A stretch of DNA of 64,000 nt from SZAS-103 sp964640525 (GCA_964640525.1 CAZXGS010000001.1:164440-228439), one strand, 5' to 3'; positions 1 through 8,913 are shown, counted from the stretch's first letter. Translations and numbers: made by a program. Notes: generated by a model not told the origin, from the sequence alone.

Positions 1-242
1 AGAAGGGCGTCGATGTTTCGATTGCCACCTTGTTGATCAAGCTGGCGGTGCAGAAGAAATACGACCGTGTGATCCTGTCTGCTGGTGACGGGGACTTCGA
101 GTCAGCCGTGGAATACGTGAAAGACGAACTGGGGAAGGAGTTCTGGCTGGCCGGTTTCCAAGGGAGCATTTCCGGGGACCTCCAGTCCTACGCAAACAAT
201 GTTGTGTGGGTCGACGACTTTTGGGGATCTGTCCAAAAATAG
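1..242 (+). CDS. NYN-domain (LabA/DUF88-like) protein, 5' end missing
   Basis: The gene enters from outside the window; frame 3 is open from base 3. The visible 79 residues read KGVDVSIATLLIKLAVQ at the start, then an acidic SAGDGDF motif and a C-terminal VVWVDDFW. This matches the second half of NYN (Nedd4-BP1/YacP-like) domains, a PIN-like nuclease fold in which conserved Asp residues bind metal; GDGDF corresponds to the usual SGDxDF motif. An internal TTG at base 30 is unlikely to be the start because the domain continues upstream of it. Substrate is unknown; RNA is typical for the fold. It converges with the XRE regulator gene 17 bp downstream and lies close to a HEPN gene, so a nuclease-rich accessory or defence setting is possible. 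Confidence 0.75.
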   Translation, partial: KGVDVSIATLLIKLAVQKKYDRVILSAGDGDFESAVEYVKDELGKEFWLAGFQGSISGDLQSYANNVVWVDDFWGSVQK

Positions 243-258
243 CGTAGGCATTCGCGCC

Positions 259-885
259 TCAGCCCTGTTCTGGTCCCAGCACGATCACGCGTTCGCTGTC
301 CCGATAGGCCACGTGCAGGTTGCACATAGACCCCTGGATCTTCTCGACCGTTCCGTCGCGATGGGGCGCGTTGAAGGTGGCCTTCGTCCGCAATCCGAAC
401 ACCCACATGCCACGCATCTCCAAGTCCTTCAAAAGCTCACCGAGTTCGAAAGCAGCCTTGATCTTGCTCCCAGAATCGATGTCGCCCCAGATCTCTGACC
501 AATCGACGATCGATTGCACGGCATCGGCGATAATCTCGACATCCTCCCTGCTTCGCGGATCCTCGTGCGATGTGCGGTACCAGTAGCAGCCGTCAAACAC
601 CGCGACCACTTCCGTTCCCGTCGTAAGCCGGTGCAGGAACATCGTCTCGTCGTCGTCACCCTTGCCCTTGGCCTGCTCTATGCGTGCCGTACCGTCGAGT
701 TGCTTCAGATCGACCTGGAATACGGCAGCCAGAGCAGAGCGCGTCTCCAATCCGCACAAACCGGTGCTTTCGACGCGCTGGATGGTCTTGACGCTGGTCT
801 GGCTGATAGCCGCCAGGTGTTCCTGCGTCCAACCACGCTCGATCCTGAGCTGCCGCACGATCTCGCCTGCAATCTTCATGTTCAT
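259..885 (-). CDS. XRE-family helix-turn-helix protein
   Basis: A 208-residue protein starting at the MNMK methionine, preceded on its strand by GGAGCAGGA as a plausible ribosome binding site; the open frame extends 23 codons further, but that extension looks non-coding. Residues about 4-60 form a Cro/C1-type helix-turn-helix with the typical core GWTQEHLAAISQTSVKTIQRVE. The C-terminal 140 residues are mixed alpha/beta with no recognised domain (FDGCYWYRTSHED, IWGDIDSGSK, VFGLRTKATFN). It may be a DNA-binding autoregulator with a sensing domain. It is transcribed in the same direction as the upstream HEPN gene, about 225 bp away, and converges with the NYN gene. Function beyond DNA binding is unknown. 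Confidence 0.7.
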   Translation of the reverse strand: MNMKIAGEIVRQLRIERGWTQEHLAAISQTSVKTIQRVESTGLCGLETRSALAAVFQVDLKQLDGTARIEQAKGKGDDDETMFLHRLTTGTEVVAVFDGCYWYRTSHEDPRSREDVEIIADAVQSIVDWSEIWGDIDSGSKIKAAFELGELLKDLEMRGMWVFGLRTKATFNAPHRDGTVEKIQGSMCNLHVAYRDSERVIVLGPEQG

Positions 886-1109
886 GGATCCTGCTCCGCT
901 GGCATGACTAAGCGAAGCTAGTGTGCCCGCTAGCAAGGTCGCACCACGCGACACCTACCGGACAGTTCCCGGACATTTGAACGCCGATCTCCCATGAGAC
1001 GCAAAGTCGGTGGTCGTTCCGTCGGATGAATTTGGTCAGTCCGTCGCTGTGGTCTGTGAATCAACTATGGCTTGCCAGCTTCGATGCGCTGAACCGCGGC
1101 ATGAGCCGC

Positions 1110-1610
1110 CTACCGGGTGTAGTCGAGCAAAGTCGTCTCGGGAAGGCCCATCTTGCGCTGGACGGCCAGCAGGGCACCCCATGCGAAATCCAGTGCAGCG
1201 GCCAACTCCGAGCCTTTGAGGTCGGCGCCGTGCCAGATCACGCTCGGATCGAGCACGCCGGTCTCATCGATATGAAAGTGCGTGCCGTTGCGAATGATCT
1301 TGAGCTTGTCGGCAACGGTCTGCAGGTCCGCAATGTTGTAGCCAACCTGGCGCGCGTAGCGGTCGATCAGCCGTGGATCGGTGCGGTACAGATACCAGAA
1401 GGAAGAGGCCTTCGAGCTGCGTTCGAAGATCTTTATGGCGTGTGATATGTAGTCGTTATGAAGGGCGTCATGAATGACGCGGGTAAAGGTCTTGGTGGTG
1501 TAGCGCTGATCCTCGATCCCAAGGAGGGTCGTGCGGATCAGAAGCACCTTCTGTAGCTCGGCGAGGTTGCGAGCGAGCGCCTTTTCATAACGGGGCGAGA
1601 CGGCGGTCAT
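1110..1610 (-). CDS. HEPN-domain (AbiU2-like) protein
   Basis: A 166-residue, mainly helical protein. Residues 107-113 read RNGTHFH, which fits the HEPN ribonuclease motif R-polar-x4-H. Upstream helices carry FERSSKASSFWYLYR and a long Asp/Arg-rich stretch resembling AbiU2-type HEPN proteins, which are found in abortive-infection and toxin contexts. By family knowledge such proteins can be metal-independent RNases; activity here is inferred only from the motif. The ATG at 1610 is the only good start. Upstream on the same strand lies a 550-bp gene-free stretch with degenerate repeats, and downstream is the XRE regulator, which might control it. Could also be a non-toxic HEPN scaffold protein. 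Confidence 0.6.
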   Translation of the reverse strand: MTAVSPRYEKALARNLAELQKVLLIRTTLLGIEDQRYTTKTFTRVIHDALHNDYISHAIKIFERSSKASSFWYLYRTDPRLIDRYARQVGYNIADLQTVADKLKIIRNGTHFHIDETGVLDPSVIWHGADLKGSELAAALDFAWGALLAVQRKMGLPETTLLDYTR

Positions 1611-2162
1611 GGGGCATCAGGGCTGGCTGGCTCGCTCGTCTTGTGCGGACGCACGTCGTCGTTGCTTGAGGATTCAACCGCGCCAGCGTCTCAGATTTCG
1701 CGCCCGGGCGCTCCGGCGGCCGGCGCCTTCACCTGAGGAAATGGCTATTGCGCCATGACCGGCTTGGCCGGCAGTGGCCCGAGGCGATCGTTGGGAGAAG
1801 GAGCATCTCTGACGGGCGATTGTCGGTAGACCTGTCAGCTACGGGGCGGTTCTTGTATGGAGTTCGCCGATCAATCGCGGGCTCATTCCTGAGGGCGTGG
1901 CGACGACTTCGGGGTGGTTGGTTGGCAGCAGAACTGAACGGAGGGCATTTTGTAGGCGCTTCGAGAACTGCGGGGCGATTGTTGGTCGCCATGAGGCGGT
2001 TTGATGGCAGCCGCAGGGGTGGTTGCTCAGAGGCAATCAGGACGGTAGTCGATTCTCGGTGGGGAGATAGGTGGATGCCATTCGTTGACTGGCGATGCGT
2101 GTTTGGAAACCGGCCATCCGTATCCATCATTTCGCATAATGGATATTATGTAAGGAACCGGA
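1611..2162. other. Gene-free stretch with degenerate ~30-nt repeat-like motif
   Basis: No convincing gene here. Weak overlapping frames exist on both strands, but their codon use is unlike the neighbouring genes. Between about 1814 and 2030 an octamer close to GGGYGRTT recurs at 1814, 1844, 1912, 1943 (variant), 1973, 1994 (variant) and 2017, mostly 30-35 nt apart. On the minus strand it reads AAYCRCCC. The spacers differ. Near 2135-2155 the DNA becomes AT-rich (TAATGGATATTATG), which could hold a minus-strand promoter reading through the array toward the HEPN gene. Not a CRISPR array: repeats are short and imperfect. Confidence 0.4.
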
Positions 2163-3107
2163 TCATCCGGCGCGCATTGCCCCGGCCTTGCGAATCCGCG
2201 CCAGGCCGGTCACCACCGCCAGCACCACGGCGCCGGCCAGCAGACCCAACAGCATGCTGGCCATGCTGCCCACGACCCATCCCATCCAGCCCTCGCTGAA
2301 CGTCTTCAGCAAATGATGCAGCGGCGAAATGCCGTGGATCAGGATGCCGCCACCGACCAAGAACATCGCCGCGGTACCCACCACCGACAGCAACGTCATC
2401 AGGCGCGGGGCGACTGCCAGGATGATGCGCCCCAGCGCCGCGGACGAACGCCCGGCGCCAGTCCGAGTCAGATGCAGGCCGAGGTCATCCAGCTTGACGA
2501 TCCCGGCAACCACGCCGTACACGCCGATCGTCATCGCCAGCCCGATCGCGATCAACACCCCCAGTTGGGTCATGAACGGCTGGGTGGCGACCGTGCCGAG
2601 GGCGATCACGATGATTTCCGCGGACAGCACGAAGTCGGTGCGGATCGCACCGCGGATCTTCTGGTGTTCGAACGCGACCAGGTCCACGGATCCGTCCGCC
2701 ACCGCCTGCACCCATTGCGCATGCTGGGCGTCTTCTTCGCCCTGCCCGTGCAGGACCTTGTGGGCGAGTTTTTCGACGCCCTCGTAACAGAGGTAGGCGC
2801 CGCCGACCATCAGCAGGCTGGTGATCAACGGCCAGTCGAACCCTGCGCCGCGCAAACCATCCTCGCCCACGGCGATGACCAGCGCGGCCGGGATCAGGAT
2901 CGCCTTGTTCAACAGCGAGCCCTTGGCCACCGCCCAGACCACCGGCAATTCACGGTCGGCGTGCACGCCGGCCACCTGTTGTGCATTGAGTGCCAGGTCG
3001 TCGCCGAGGACGCCGGCCGTCTTGCCTGCCGCAACCTTCGCCAATGCGGCGACGTCGTCGAGCAGGGAGGCGATGTCGTCGAAAAGGGCGAAGAATCCAG
3101 AGGCCAT
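2163..3107 (-). CDS. yedI: DUF808 (YedI-type) inner-membrane protein
   Basis: A 314-residue protein starting MASGFFALFDDIASLLDDVA, the hallmark N-terminus of the DUF808/YedI family. Several hydrophobic helices follow: around residues 70-90 (SLLNKAILIPAALVIAVGED), near 100, 165-215, and three near the C-terminus (MTLLSVVGTAAMFLVGGG, ILIHGISPLHHLL, SMLLGLLAGAVVLAVV). The motif KLAHKVLHG followed by an acidic patch is typical. It sits in the inner membrane and its role is unknown. The frame stays open far upstream (to 4478) across the PhoH-like gene on the other strand, but that is a shadow: the family N-terminus fixes the start at 3107. Convergent neighbours are absent; downstream is the repeat-like stretch. 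Confidence 0.85.
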   Translation of the reverse strand: MASGFFALFDDIASLLDDVAALAKVAAGKTAGVLGDDLALNAQQVAGVHADRELPVVWAVAKGSLLNKAILIPAALVIAVGEDGLRGAGFDWPLITSLLMVGGAYLCYEGVEKLAHKVLHGQGEEDAQHAQWVQAVADGSVDLVAFEHQKIRGAIRTDFVLSAEIIVIALGTVATQPFMTQLGVLIAIGLAMTIGVYGVVAGIVKLDDLGLHLTRTGAGRSSAALGRIILAVAPRLMTLLSVVGTAAMFLVGGGILIHGISPLHHLLKTFSEGWMGWVVGSMASMLLGLLAGAVVLAVVTGLARIRKAGAMRAG

Positions 3108-3446
3108 GCACGGATTGTAGCCGCGATGAAGCGCTTGATCGTCTTCGCCGCGACCGCCCCGCGCCCGTGTCGAAACCCGAAGCACCCTGGATGACCGGCA
3201 TGCGCCGTCCATCCGTTCCGTGCCGTCGGCGTACCCCATGCTCCATGGGCCCGACGCGTCCTGCCAATGGATGCGATCGGACCCCGGCATTCGCCGGAAG
3301 AACGGTGAATGGCGTGACCGCCGTTCCGGACGACCGGCGCATGGGCGCGCCTGCTCGCGTCGCTGCCCTCGGCCCTGTCCTGCGACATGGCGGATGGATC
3401 CCTTGCCACGGATGACCGCGGCCTGCCGCCGCGCTACCCTGTCGGC
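3108..3446. other. Intergenic region between divergent yedI and ybeZ
   Basis: About 340 bp between divergent genes, presumably holding promoters for both, though no clear -35/-10 pair stands out. Around 3280-3310 there is a GGACCCCGGCATTCGCCGGA stretch containing a short CCGGCATTCGCCGG dyad, similar in style to the small REP-like hairpins of this order. No gene seen. Confidence 0.4.
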
Positions 3447-4448
3447 GTGAGCCAACCGACCCAGCACGATTTCGTCCTCGAACCGGAGGATGTCGAACGC
3501 CTCGCCAACCTGTGCGGGCCGTTCGACCAGCACCTGCGCCAGATCGAACTGCGGCTTGGCGTGGAGATCGCCAACCGCGGCAACGTGTTCCGCGTGACCG
3601 GACCGGAACCGATGGCCAGCCACGCCCAGCGCTTCATCGGCAAGCTTTACGGTGCCCTCGACGAACAGCCGCTGGACGCGCATGAACTGCACCTGCTGCT
3701 TGCCGACGTGGTGAACGAGGTGGATCAGGTCACCCCGGTGCTGCATCCGGCAGACAAGGCCACGCAGCCGCAGGAGGTGGTGATCCGGGTCAAGCGCGGC
3801 AGCATTCGCGGCCGCGGCGCCAACCAGGCGCGCTACCTGCACGCCATCGCCATCCACGATGTGAACTTCGGCGTCGGTCCGGCAGGCACGGGCAAGACCT
3901 TTCTGGCCGTGGCCAGCGGCGTGGAAGCGCTCAACGCCGGTCGTGTGCAACGGCTCGTGCTGGTGCGACCTGCCGTGGAGGCCGGCGAGAAGCTCGGCTT
4001 CCTGCCCGGTGACCTGGCGCAGAAGGTGGATCCCTATCTGCGCCCACTGTATGACGCGCTGTACGAAATGCTCGGGGTGGAGACCGTCGCCAAGCTCCTC
4101 GAGCGCAATGTGATCGAGATCGCGCCGCTGGCCTACATGCGCGGTCGCACGCTCAACGATGCGTTCGTGATCCTCGACGAGGCGCAGAACACCACCATCG
4201 AACAAATGAAGATGTTCCTTACCCGCCTCGGCTTCGGCGCGACGGCCGTCGTGACCGGCGACCTGACCCAGATCGACCTGCCCAAGACCATCAAGTCCGG
4301 CTTGCGCGATGCCGTCGAGGTGTTGCGAGGCGTGGAAGGCATTTCGTTCACTTTCTTCGAGGCACGCGATGTGGTGCGCCACCCGCTGGTGCAGCGCATC
4401 GTGCAGGCCTACGATGCGCGTGACGCAAAACCCGCCCCTTCCGCATGA
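3447..4448 (+). CDS. ybeZ: PhoH-family ATPase YbeZ
   Basis: A PhoH-like P-loop ATPase of about 333 residues. The N-terminal third (LEPEDVERLANLCGPFD, IEIRLGVEIANRG-type segment) is the KH-like region of YbeZ proteins. Walker A GPAGTGKT is at residues 144-151, Walker B FVILDEAQN near 235, and a sensor VVTGDLTQIDLP follows. The chosen start is the GTG at 3447 (VSQPTQHDFVLEPED), which matches the family N-terminus; an in-frame ATG at 3387 would add 20 unconserved residues. YbeZ works with the next gene product, YbeY, in ribosome and RNA quality control. Spacing to ybeY is 28 bp, indicating one operon. Confidence 0.9.
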   Translation: MSQPTQHDFVLEPEDVERLANLCGPFDQHLRQIELRLGVEIANRGNVFRVTGPEPMASHAQRFIGKLYGALDEQPLDAHELHLLLADVVNEVDQVTPVLHPADKATQPQEVVIRVKRGSIRGRGANQARYLHAIAIHDVNFGVGPAGTGKTFLAVASGVEALNAGRVQRLVLVRPAVEAGEKLGFLPGDLAQKVDPYLRPLYDALYEMLGVETVAKLLERNVIEIAPLAYMRGRTLNDAFVILDEAQNTTIEQMKMFLTRLGFGATAVVTGDLTQIDLPKTIKSGLRDAVEVLRGVEGISFTFFEARDVVRHPLVQRIVQAYDARDAKPAPSA

Positions 4449-4476
4449 CGACTCCTCCGCACCCTGCCCTCGCGCC

Positions 4477-4941
4477 ATGACCCGCGGACCGGTCCAGCTC
4501 GATGTCGCCGTCAGCTACGGCTTGCCGCGCAAGGGCCTGCCGGCCGCGGCCAGTTTCCGCAAGTGGATCGCGGCGACGCTGGAAACACGCATCCTGCGTG
4601 CAGACCTTGGCCTGCGCATCGTCGATGAACGCGAGGGGCGCAGCCTCAATCGCCACTACCGCGGCAAGACCCACGCGACCAACGTGCTCAGCTTCCCGGC
4701 CGAGTTGCCCGAGGGCGTGAAGATGCCGCTGCTTGGCGACATCGTGCTGTGCGCACCGGTGATCGCACGCGAAGCGCGCGAGCAGCACAAGCCGCTGCAG
4801 GCCCACTACGCCCACCTGACCATCCACGGCGTGCTGCACCTGCTCGGCTTCGACCACCAGAACGCACGCGAGGCCATGGCGATGGAAACCATCGAGCGCG
4901 GCATCCTCGCCGGATTCGGGCTGCCCGATCCGTACGCCTGA
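4477..4941 (+). CDS. ybeY: Endoribonuclease YbeY (rRNA maturation)
   Basis: A 154-residue single-domain metalloprotein. The C-terminal motif HGVLHLLGFDH (near residues 117-127) supplies the three His ligands for zinc in the UPF0054/YbeY family; upstream are the conserved ATNVLSFP and LGDIVLC segments. The known role is endoribonucleolytic processing of the 16S rRNA 3' end and 70S quality control. ATG at 4477 gives the usual family length; the open frame upstream only overlaps ybeZ. It follows ybeZ closely, the widespread ybeZ-ybeY pairing. In many relatives corC comes next; here a large secreted-protein gene is inserted between them. Confidence 0.92.
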   Translation: MTRGPVQLDVAVSYGLPRKGLPAAASFRKWIAATLETRILRADLGLRIVDEREGRSLNRHYRGKTHATNVLSFPAELPEGVKMPLLGDIVLCAPVIAREAREQHKPLQAHYAHLTIHGVLHLLGFDHQNAREAMAMETIERGILAGFGLPDPYA

Positions 4942-5104
4942 CGCGGGCTGAAATCATTTCAAATGGCGCGGCGCGTCAATGCGCCAGCGCAGGTTGCATT
5001 GCGTGCCAAGGGGCATACCATGCGCGGGTTTCGTCTGCCGCGCGTCCGCAAGAATCGACGCCCACGGTCGCAGGCGAGCTTCCATCCGATTGGGGAATCG
5101 ACGC

Positions 5105-7969
5105 ATGAAGATCCGCGCCTTGGGTGCCCGTGTGTTTTTTTGCAGTGTCGTGTCCGTGGCGATCGCGCAAGCCGCGGCGGTGTCCGATCCGATGCTGCAA
5201 TACCCGGACCACTACGAGTTCAGCGCCTCGCTGCACGCGCCACTGCGGGCGGACGCCAGCGGCAATCGGCAACTGGATCTGTGGTTCGACTTCCCCGGCG
5301 CGGGGACGAGCACGCTCGCGGCATGGCAAGTCGACATCCAGGACAGTCACGGCCATTCGCTGCGTCGCTGGATAGGTGAAATGCCGTTGCCGCACCAGCG
5401 TGCCCACACCCGCATCGCGTGGGATGGCCTGGATCGTTCCGGCGCCCGCCTTGCTCCCGGGTTCTACACCGTCCGCCTGCGCGCGGTTCCCAGCGTGCGC
5501 GGCGGGGCCCGGGATGCTGCGGCGTCCTTGTTCAATCGCGTGCACGATGCCTTCGTGTTGTTCCGCAGCGAACAGGACGAGCAAGCGCAGGACGTGATGG
5601 TCGGCAAGCTCCGCGCGCCGCGGATGCCGGCATTCGCGGCGCTGGCGGTCGGCACCCGCGGCGAGGCGGCGCGGCTGCACCAGCCGCATCGGCAATCCGT
5701 TTCCGCCACCGGCTCCCTGCCCTACACCATCTACTACGGCAACCTGCACAGCCAGACCAACCACAGCGATGGCGCGGGCCCATTGACCAAGTGCACCGGC
5801 GAGCAGAATCCGCAATCCGGCCAGTTCGGACCGCCCGACGCCTACGCGATGATGCAGAACCAGGCGCACGGCGATTTTTTGATGACCTCCGAACACAACC
5901 ACATGTTCGATGGATCCACCTCCACCAACGCCTCGGCCAACCCGGCCACCGCCAAGGCGCTGTTCGCGTCTGGCCTGACCGACATGGCCAACTACAACTC
6001 CGCCCACCCCGGCTTCCTTGCGCTGTATGGGGTCGAGTGGGGCGTGATCAGCAACGGCGGCCACATGAACATCTTCAACGCCGACGGCCTGCCGGAGTGG
6101 GAATACAACTCCAGCGGCCAGCTCATCGGCGATTACTACACGCCAAAATCCGACTACGCCGGCATCTACGCGACCATGAAGGCGCACGGCTGGATCGGCC
6201 AGTTCAACCATCCGCAGGCCAGCCAGTTCGCCATCGGTGGAACGGGCACCGCGTATGACGCCAACGGCGATCAGGTGATGGTCGCCGCGGAGATCCTCAA
6301 CAGCTACGCCTTCTCGACCAACACCACGCAGACCGAGTCGCAGCGCAGCAACTACCAGAACGCCTTCAACCAGTTGCTCGAACGCGGCTATCACGTCGCA
6401 CCGACCAGTGGCCAGGACAACCACTGCTCCAACTGGGGCCTGAGCTACCACAACCGCACCGGCGTGTTGCTGCCGACCGGTACCCCGCTCAACGTCGCCA
6501 ACTTCCTGGACGCCTTGCGCGCGCGCCGTGTCTTCGCCGCCGAGGACGACAGCGGACAGTTGATCCTGACCGCCAACGGCCAACTGATGGGGCAGACGAT
6601 CAGCAATTCCGGCCCGCTCACGCTCACCGCCAACTACGCCAGCAGCAGCGGCCAGACCGCATCGCGCGTGCAATTCTTCACCGGCGTGCCGGGCAGCAAT
6701 GGCACGGTGAGCCAGTTGTACGAAGGCAGTGGCACCTACACCACCACGCCGGGCGTGGGCGCGCACTTCTATTACGTGCAGGTGACCCAGGCCAATGGCG
6801 ACCGTCTGTGGTCGGCGCCGATCTGGGTCAACCAGACCGCTGGCGGTGGCGACACCACGCCGCCCACGGTCAGCGCCACCGAGACCGGCGGCAGCGGGAC
6901 GATCACCCTGTCGGCTTCGGCCAGCGACAACGTCGGCGTGAGCAAGGTCGAGTTCTACGTCGATGGCGTGCTCAAGGGCAACGACGCATCCAGCCCGTTC
7001 AGCATGGCCCTGGACTCCACGACGCTGGCCAACGGCAGCCACACCCTGACAGCCAAGGCCTACGATGCGGCCGGCAACGTCGGAACGTCCAGCGGGGTGA
7101 GTTTCAGCATCAGCAACTCGACCGGCAATCAGTTCAATGAAGTCGAGCCAAACGACCGGATTGGCACGGCGAACCACGTGGCTCGCAGCTACGCCGGCAT
7201 CGTCGGGACCGTCGGCACCGCCACCGACAAGGACTACTTCAAGCTCAACATTCCGGCCCACTCCACGCTGACGCTGAATCTTCCAAGCCCCGGCGGCGTC
7301 GTCTACGACGTGTTCCTGACCAATTCGAAGAACGTGATTCTCGCCCAATCGACGCTTGCCTCCGGCGCGCAGTCGCTCAGCTATGCCAACACCGGCAGCA
7401 AGGGCCTGGTCGTGTACGCCAAAGTCGCAAGCCAGTCGGGCTTCAGCGCGACCGCGTCGTATGTCCTGGCGGTCGCCTATCACAAGACGTCCACAGGCTC
7501 GACCGAACGCATCACCAACGGCGGCTTCGAGGCCGGCAACAGCGCGTGGATGCCATCCACGGCCGCGGTCATCAACAACGATTCCGGCAACCCCGCCCAC
7601 GCCGGAAGCTGGAAGGCCACGCTCGACGGCACCGGCACCACCCACACCGACACCCTGATGCAGCAAGTAACGATCCCGTCCAGCGCAACCTCGGCAACGC
7701 TGGGTTTCTGGCTGCAGGTCGCCAGCGACGAGACCACCACCAGCAAGGTGTACGACACCCTCGCGGTGCAGGTGCGCGATGCGTCCGGCAACGTGCTGGC
7801 GACCCTGCACACGTACTCCAACCTCGACAAGGGCAGCAGCTACGTGCAGCGCAGCTTCGACCTGAGCGCGTACAAGGGCCAGAGCGTGCAACTGAATTTT
7901 GTCGGCAGCGAGGACAAGATGGATGCCACCACGTTCCTGATCGACGACGTGAGCCTGCAAACGCATTGA
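5105..7969 (+). CDS. Secreted multidomain PHP-type (CehA/McbA-like) protein
   Basis: A 954-residue exported protein. Residues 1-25 form a signal peptide ending AQAAA. After a beta-rich N-terminal region, the segment near residue 217 (YYGNLHSQTNHSDG) carries the metal-binding signature of CehA/McbA-type PHP phosphoesterase-like domains, followed by EHNH, GVEWG, GQFNHPQ and SGQDNHCS, each offering further His/Asp ligands. Then comes an Ig-like domain (SDNVGVSKVEFYVDG, near 610-700), a pre-peptidase C-terminal (PPC) domain starting NEVEPNDRIGTANHV, and a C-terminal jelly-roll beginning NGGFEAGNSAWMPS. Likely a periplasmic or extracellular hydrolase with carbohydrate- or surface-binding tail. The substrate cannot be told. 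It sits between ybeY and corC but has its own 160-bp upstream gap. Confidence 0.75.
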   Translation: MKIRALGARVFFCSVVSVAIAQAAAVSDPMLQYPDHYEFSASLHAPLRADASGNRQLDLWFDFPGAGTSTLAAWQVDIQDSHGHSLRRWIGEMPLPHQRAHTRIAWDGLDRSGARLAPGFYTVRLRAVPSVRGGARDAAASLFNRVHDAFVLFRSEQDEQAQDVMVGKLRAPRMPAFAALAVGTRGEAARLHQPHRQSVSATGSLPYTIYYGNLHSQTNHSDGAGPLTKCTGEQNPQSGQFGPPDAYAMMQNQAHGDFLMTSEHNHMFDGSTSTNASANPATAKALFASGLTDMANYNSAHPGFLALYGVEWGVISNGGHMNIFNADGLPEWEYNSSGQLIGDYYTPKSDYAGIYATMKAHGWIGQFNHPQASQFAIGGTGTAYDANGDQVMVAAEILNSYAFSTNTTQTESQRSNYQNAFNQLLERGYHVAPTSGQDNHCSNWGLSYHNRTGVLLPTGTPLNVANFLDALRARRVFAAEDDSGQLILTANGQLMGQTISNSGPLTLTANYASSSGQTASRVQFFTGVPGSNGTVSQLYEGSGTYTTTPGVGAHFYYVQVTQANGDRLWSAPIWVNQTAGGGDTTPPTVSATETGGSGTITLSASASDNVGVSKVEFYVDGVLKGNDASSPFSMALDSTTLANGSHTLTAKAYDAAGNVGTSSGVSFSISNSTGNQFNEVEPNDRIGTANHVARSYAGIVGTVGTATDKDYFKLNIPAHSTLTLNLPSPGGVVYDVFLTNSKNVILAQSTLASGAQSLSYANTGSKGLVVYAKVASQSGFSATASYVLAVAYHKTSTGSTERITNGGFEAGNSAWMPSTAAVINNDSGNPAHAGSWKATLDGTGTTHTDTLMQQVTIPSSATSATLGFWLQVASDETTTSKVYDTLAVQVRDASGNVLATLHTYSNLDKGSSYVQRSFDLSAYKGQSVQLNFVGSEDKMDATTFLIDDVSLQTH

Positions 7970-8055
7970 CCCATCCGTGTCGAGCGCCGCGACGGGCTTC
8001 CCGTCGCTTGCGTTACACTGTCACACCGCCCGCCATCGGGCGCATGCACATACCC

Positions 8056-8913
8056 ATGTCCGACGACAGTCGAACGCCCGAGCATCCGGCGCCGGATCGC
8101 CGCTCGTGGCTCGAACGCCTCAGCCAGGCGTTTTCCGGCGAACCACGCAACCGCGAGGAACTGGTCGAGATGCTGCGCGAGGCGCAGGACGATGGCCTGA
8201 TCGCCCCGGACACGCTGGAGATGATGGAAGGCGCCATCGGCGTCTCCGAGCAAACCGTCGCCGCGGTGATGGTGCCGCGCGCGCAGATGGTGGTGTTGCC
8301 GGCCGACGCGCGCTTCATCGACCTGATGAAGAAGGTCGTCGAGTCCGGGCACTCGCGTTTTCCCGTGCACGGCGAGGACAAGGACGAGATCCTTGGCATC
8401 CTGCTGGCCAAGGACCTGCTGCGCGGCGTGGTCAGCGATGGCGGCCCGGCCAGCGTGCGCGAGCTGCTGCGCCCGGCGGTGCTGGTCCCGGAGTCCAAGC
8501 GGCTGAACGTGCTGCTCAAGGAGTTCCGGCTCTCGCGCAACCACATGGCGATCGTGGTGGACGAGTACGGCGGCGTGTCCGGCCTGGTGACCATCGAGGA
8601 CGTGCTGGAGGAGATCGTCGGCGAGATCGACGACGAGCACGACGACGTCGATCCGGTCGCGCAGATCGCCGCGCAAGCCGACGGCCAGTTCGTGGTCGAT
8701 GCGCTCACGCCGATCACCGATTTCAACGAACGCTTCGGCGCGACGTTCCCCGACGACGATTTCGACACCGTCGGCGGCCTGGTCACCGCGGCCATCGGCC
8801 ACCTGCCCGAGTCCGGCGAGGAACTGGCGATGGGTCGCTTCCACTTCCGCATCGCCGGCGCCGATGCGCGCCGGGTGAAAGCGCTGATCGTGAGCGTGCA
8901 GGCGGATGACTGA
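8056..8913 (+). CDS. corC: CorC/HlyC-type CBS-domain transporter-associated protein
   Basis: A 285-residue cytoplasmic protein with two CBS domains (about residues 70-190; VMVPRAQMVVLPAD, SGHSRFPVHGEDKDEILGIL, VDEYGGVSGLVTIEDVLEEI) and a C-terminal CorC_HlyC domain (FDTVGGLV, LPESGEEL). It has no N-terminal DUF21 membrane domain, as usual for CorC. The family is linked to Mg/Co efflux and envelope integrity. ATG 8056 gives the typical MSDD start; an in-frame ATG four codons upstream (8044) is also possible. It overlaps the next gene by 8 bp, so they are likely cotranscribed. corA lies two genes downstream. Confidence 0.9.
   Translation: MSDDSRTPEHPAPDRRSWLERLSQAFSGEPRNREELVEMLREAQDDGLIAPDTLEMMEGAIGVSEQTVAAVMVPRAQMVVLPADARFIDLMKKVVESGHSRFPVHGEDKDEILGILLAKDLLRGVVSDGGPASVRELLRPAVLVPESKRLNVLLKEFRLSRNHMAIVVDEYGGVSGLVTIEDVLEEIVGEIDDEHDDVDPVAQIAAQADGQFVVDALTPITDFNERFGATFPDDDFDTVGGLVTAAIGHLPESGEELAMGRFHFRIAGADARRVKALIVSVQADD

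Noticed and set aside
1814..2030. CRISPR array
   Set aside because: Repeat units are only about 8 nt conserved with irregular spacing; no cas genes in the window.
2163..4478. 771-residue minus-strand frame extending yedI upstream over ybeZ
   Set aside because: The DUF808 N-terminus is clear at 3107; the upstream part is the reverse complement of ybeZ and has no family features.
4976..7966. 996-residue minus-strand open frame
   Set aside because: Shadow of the secreted PHP-type gene, caused by high GC at third codon positions; His/Val-rich translation lacks domains.
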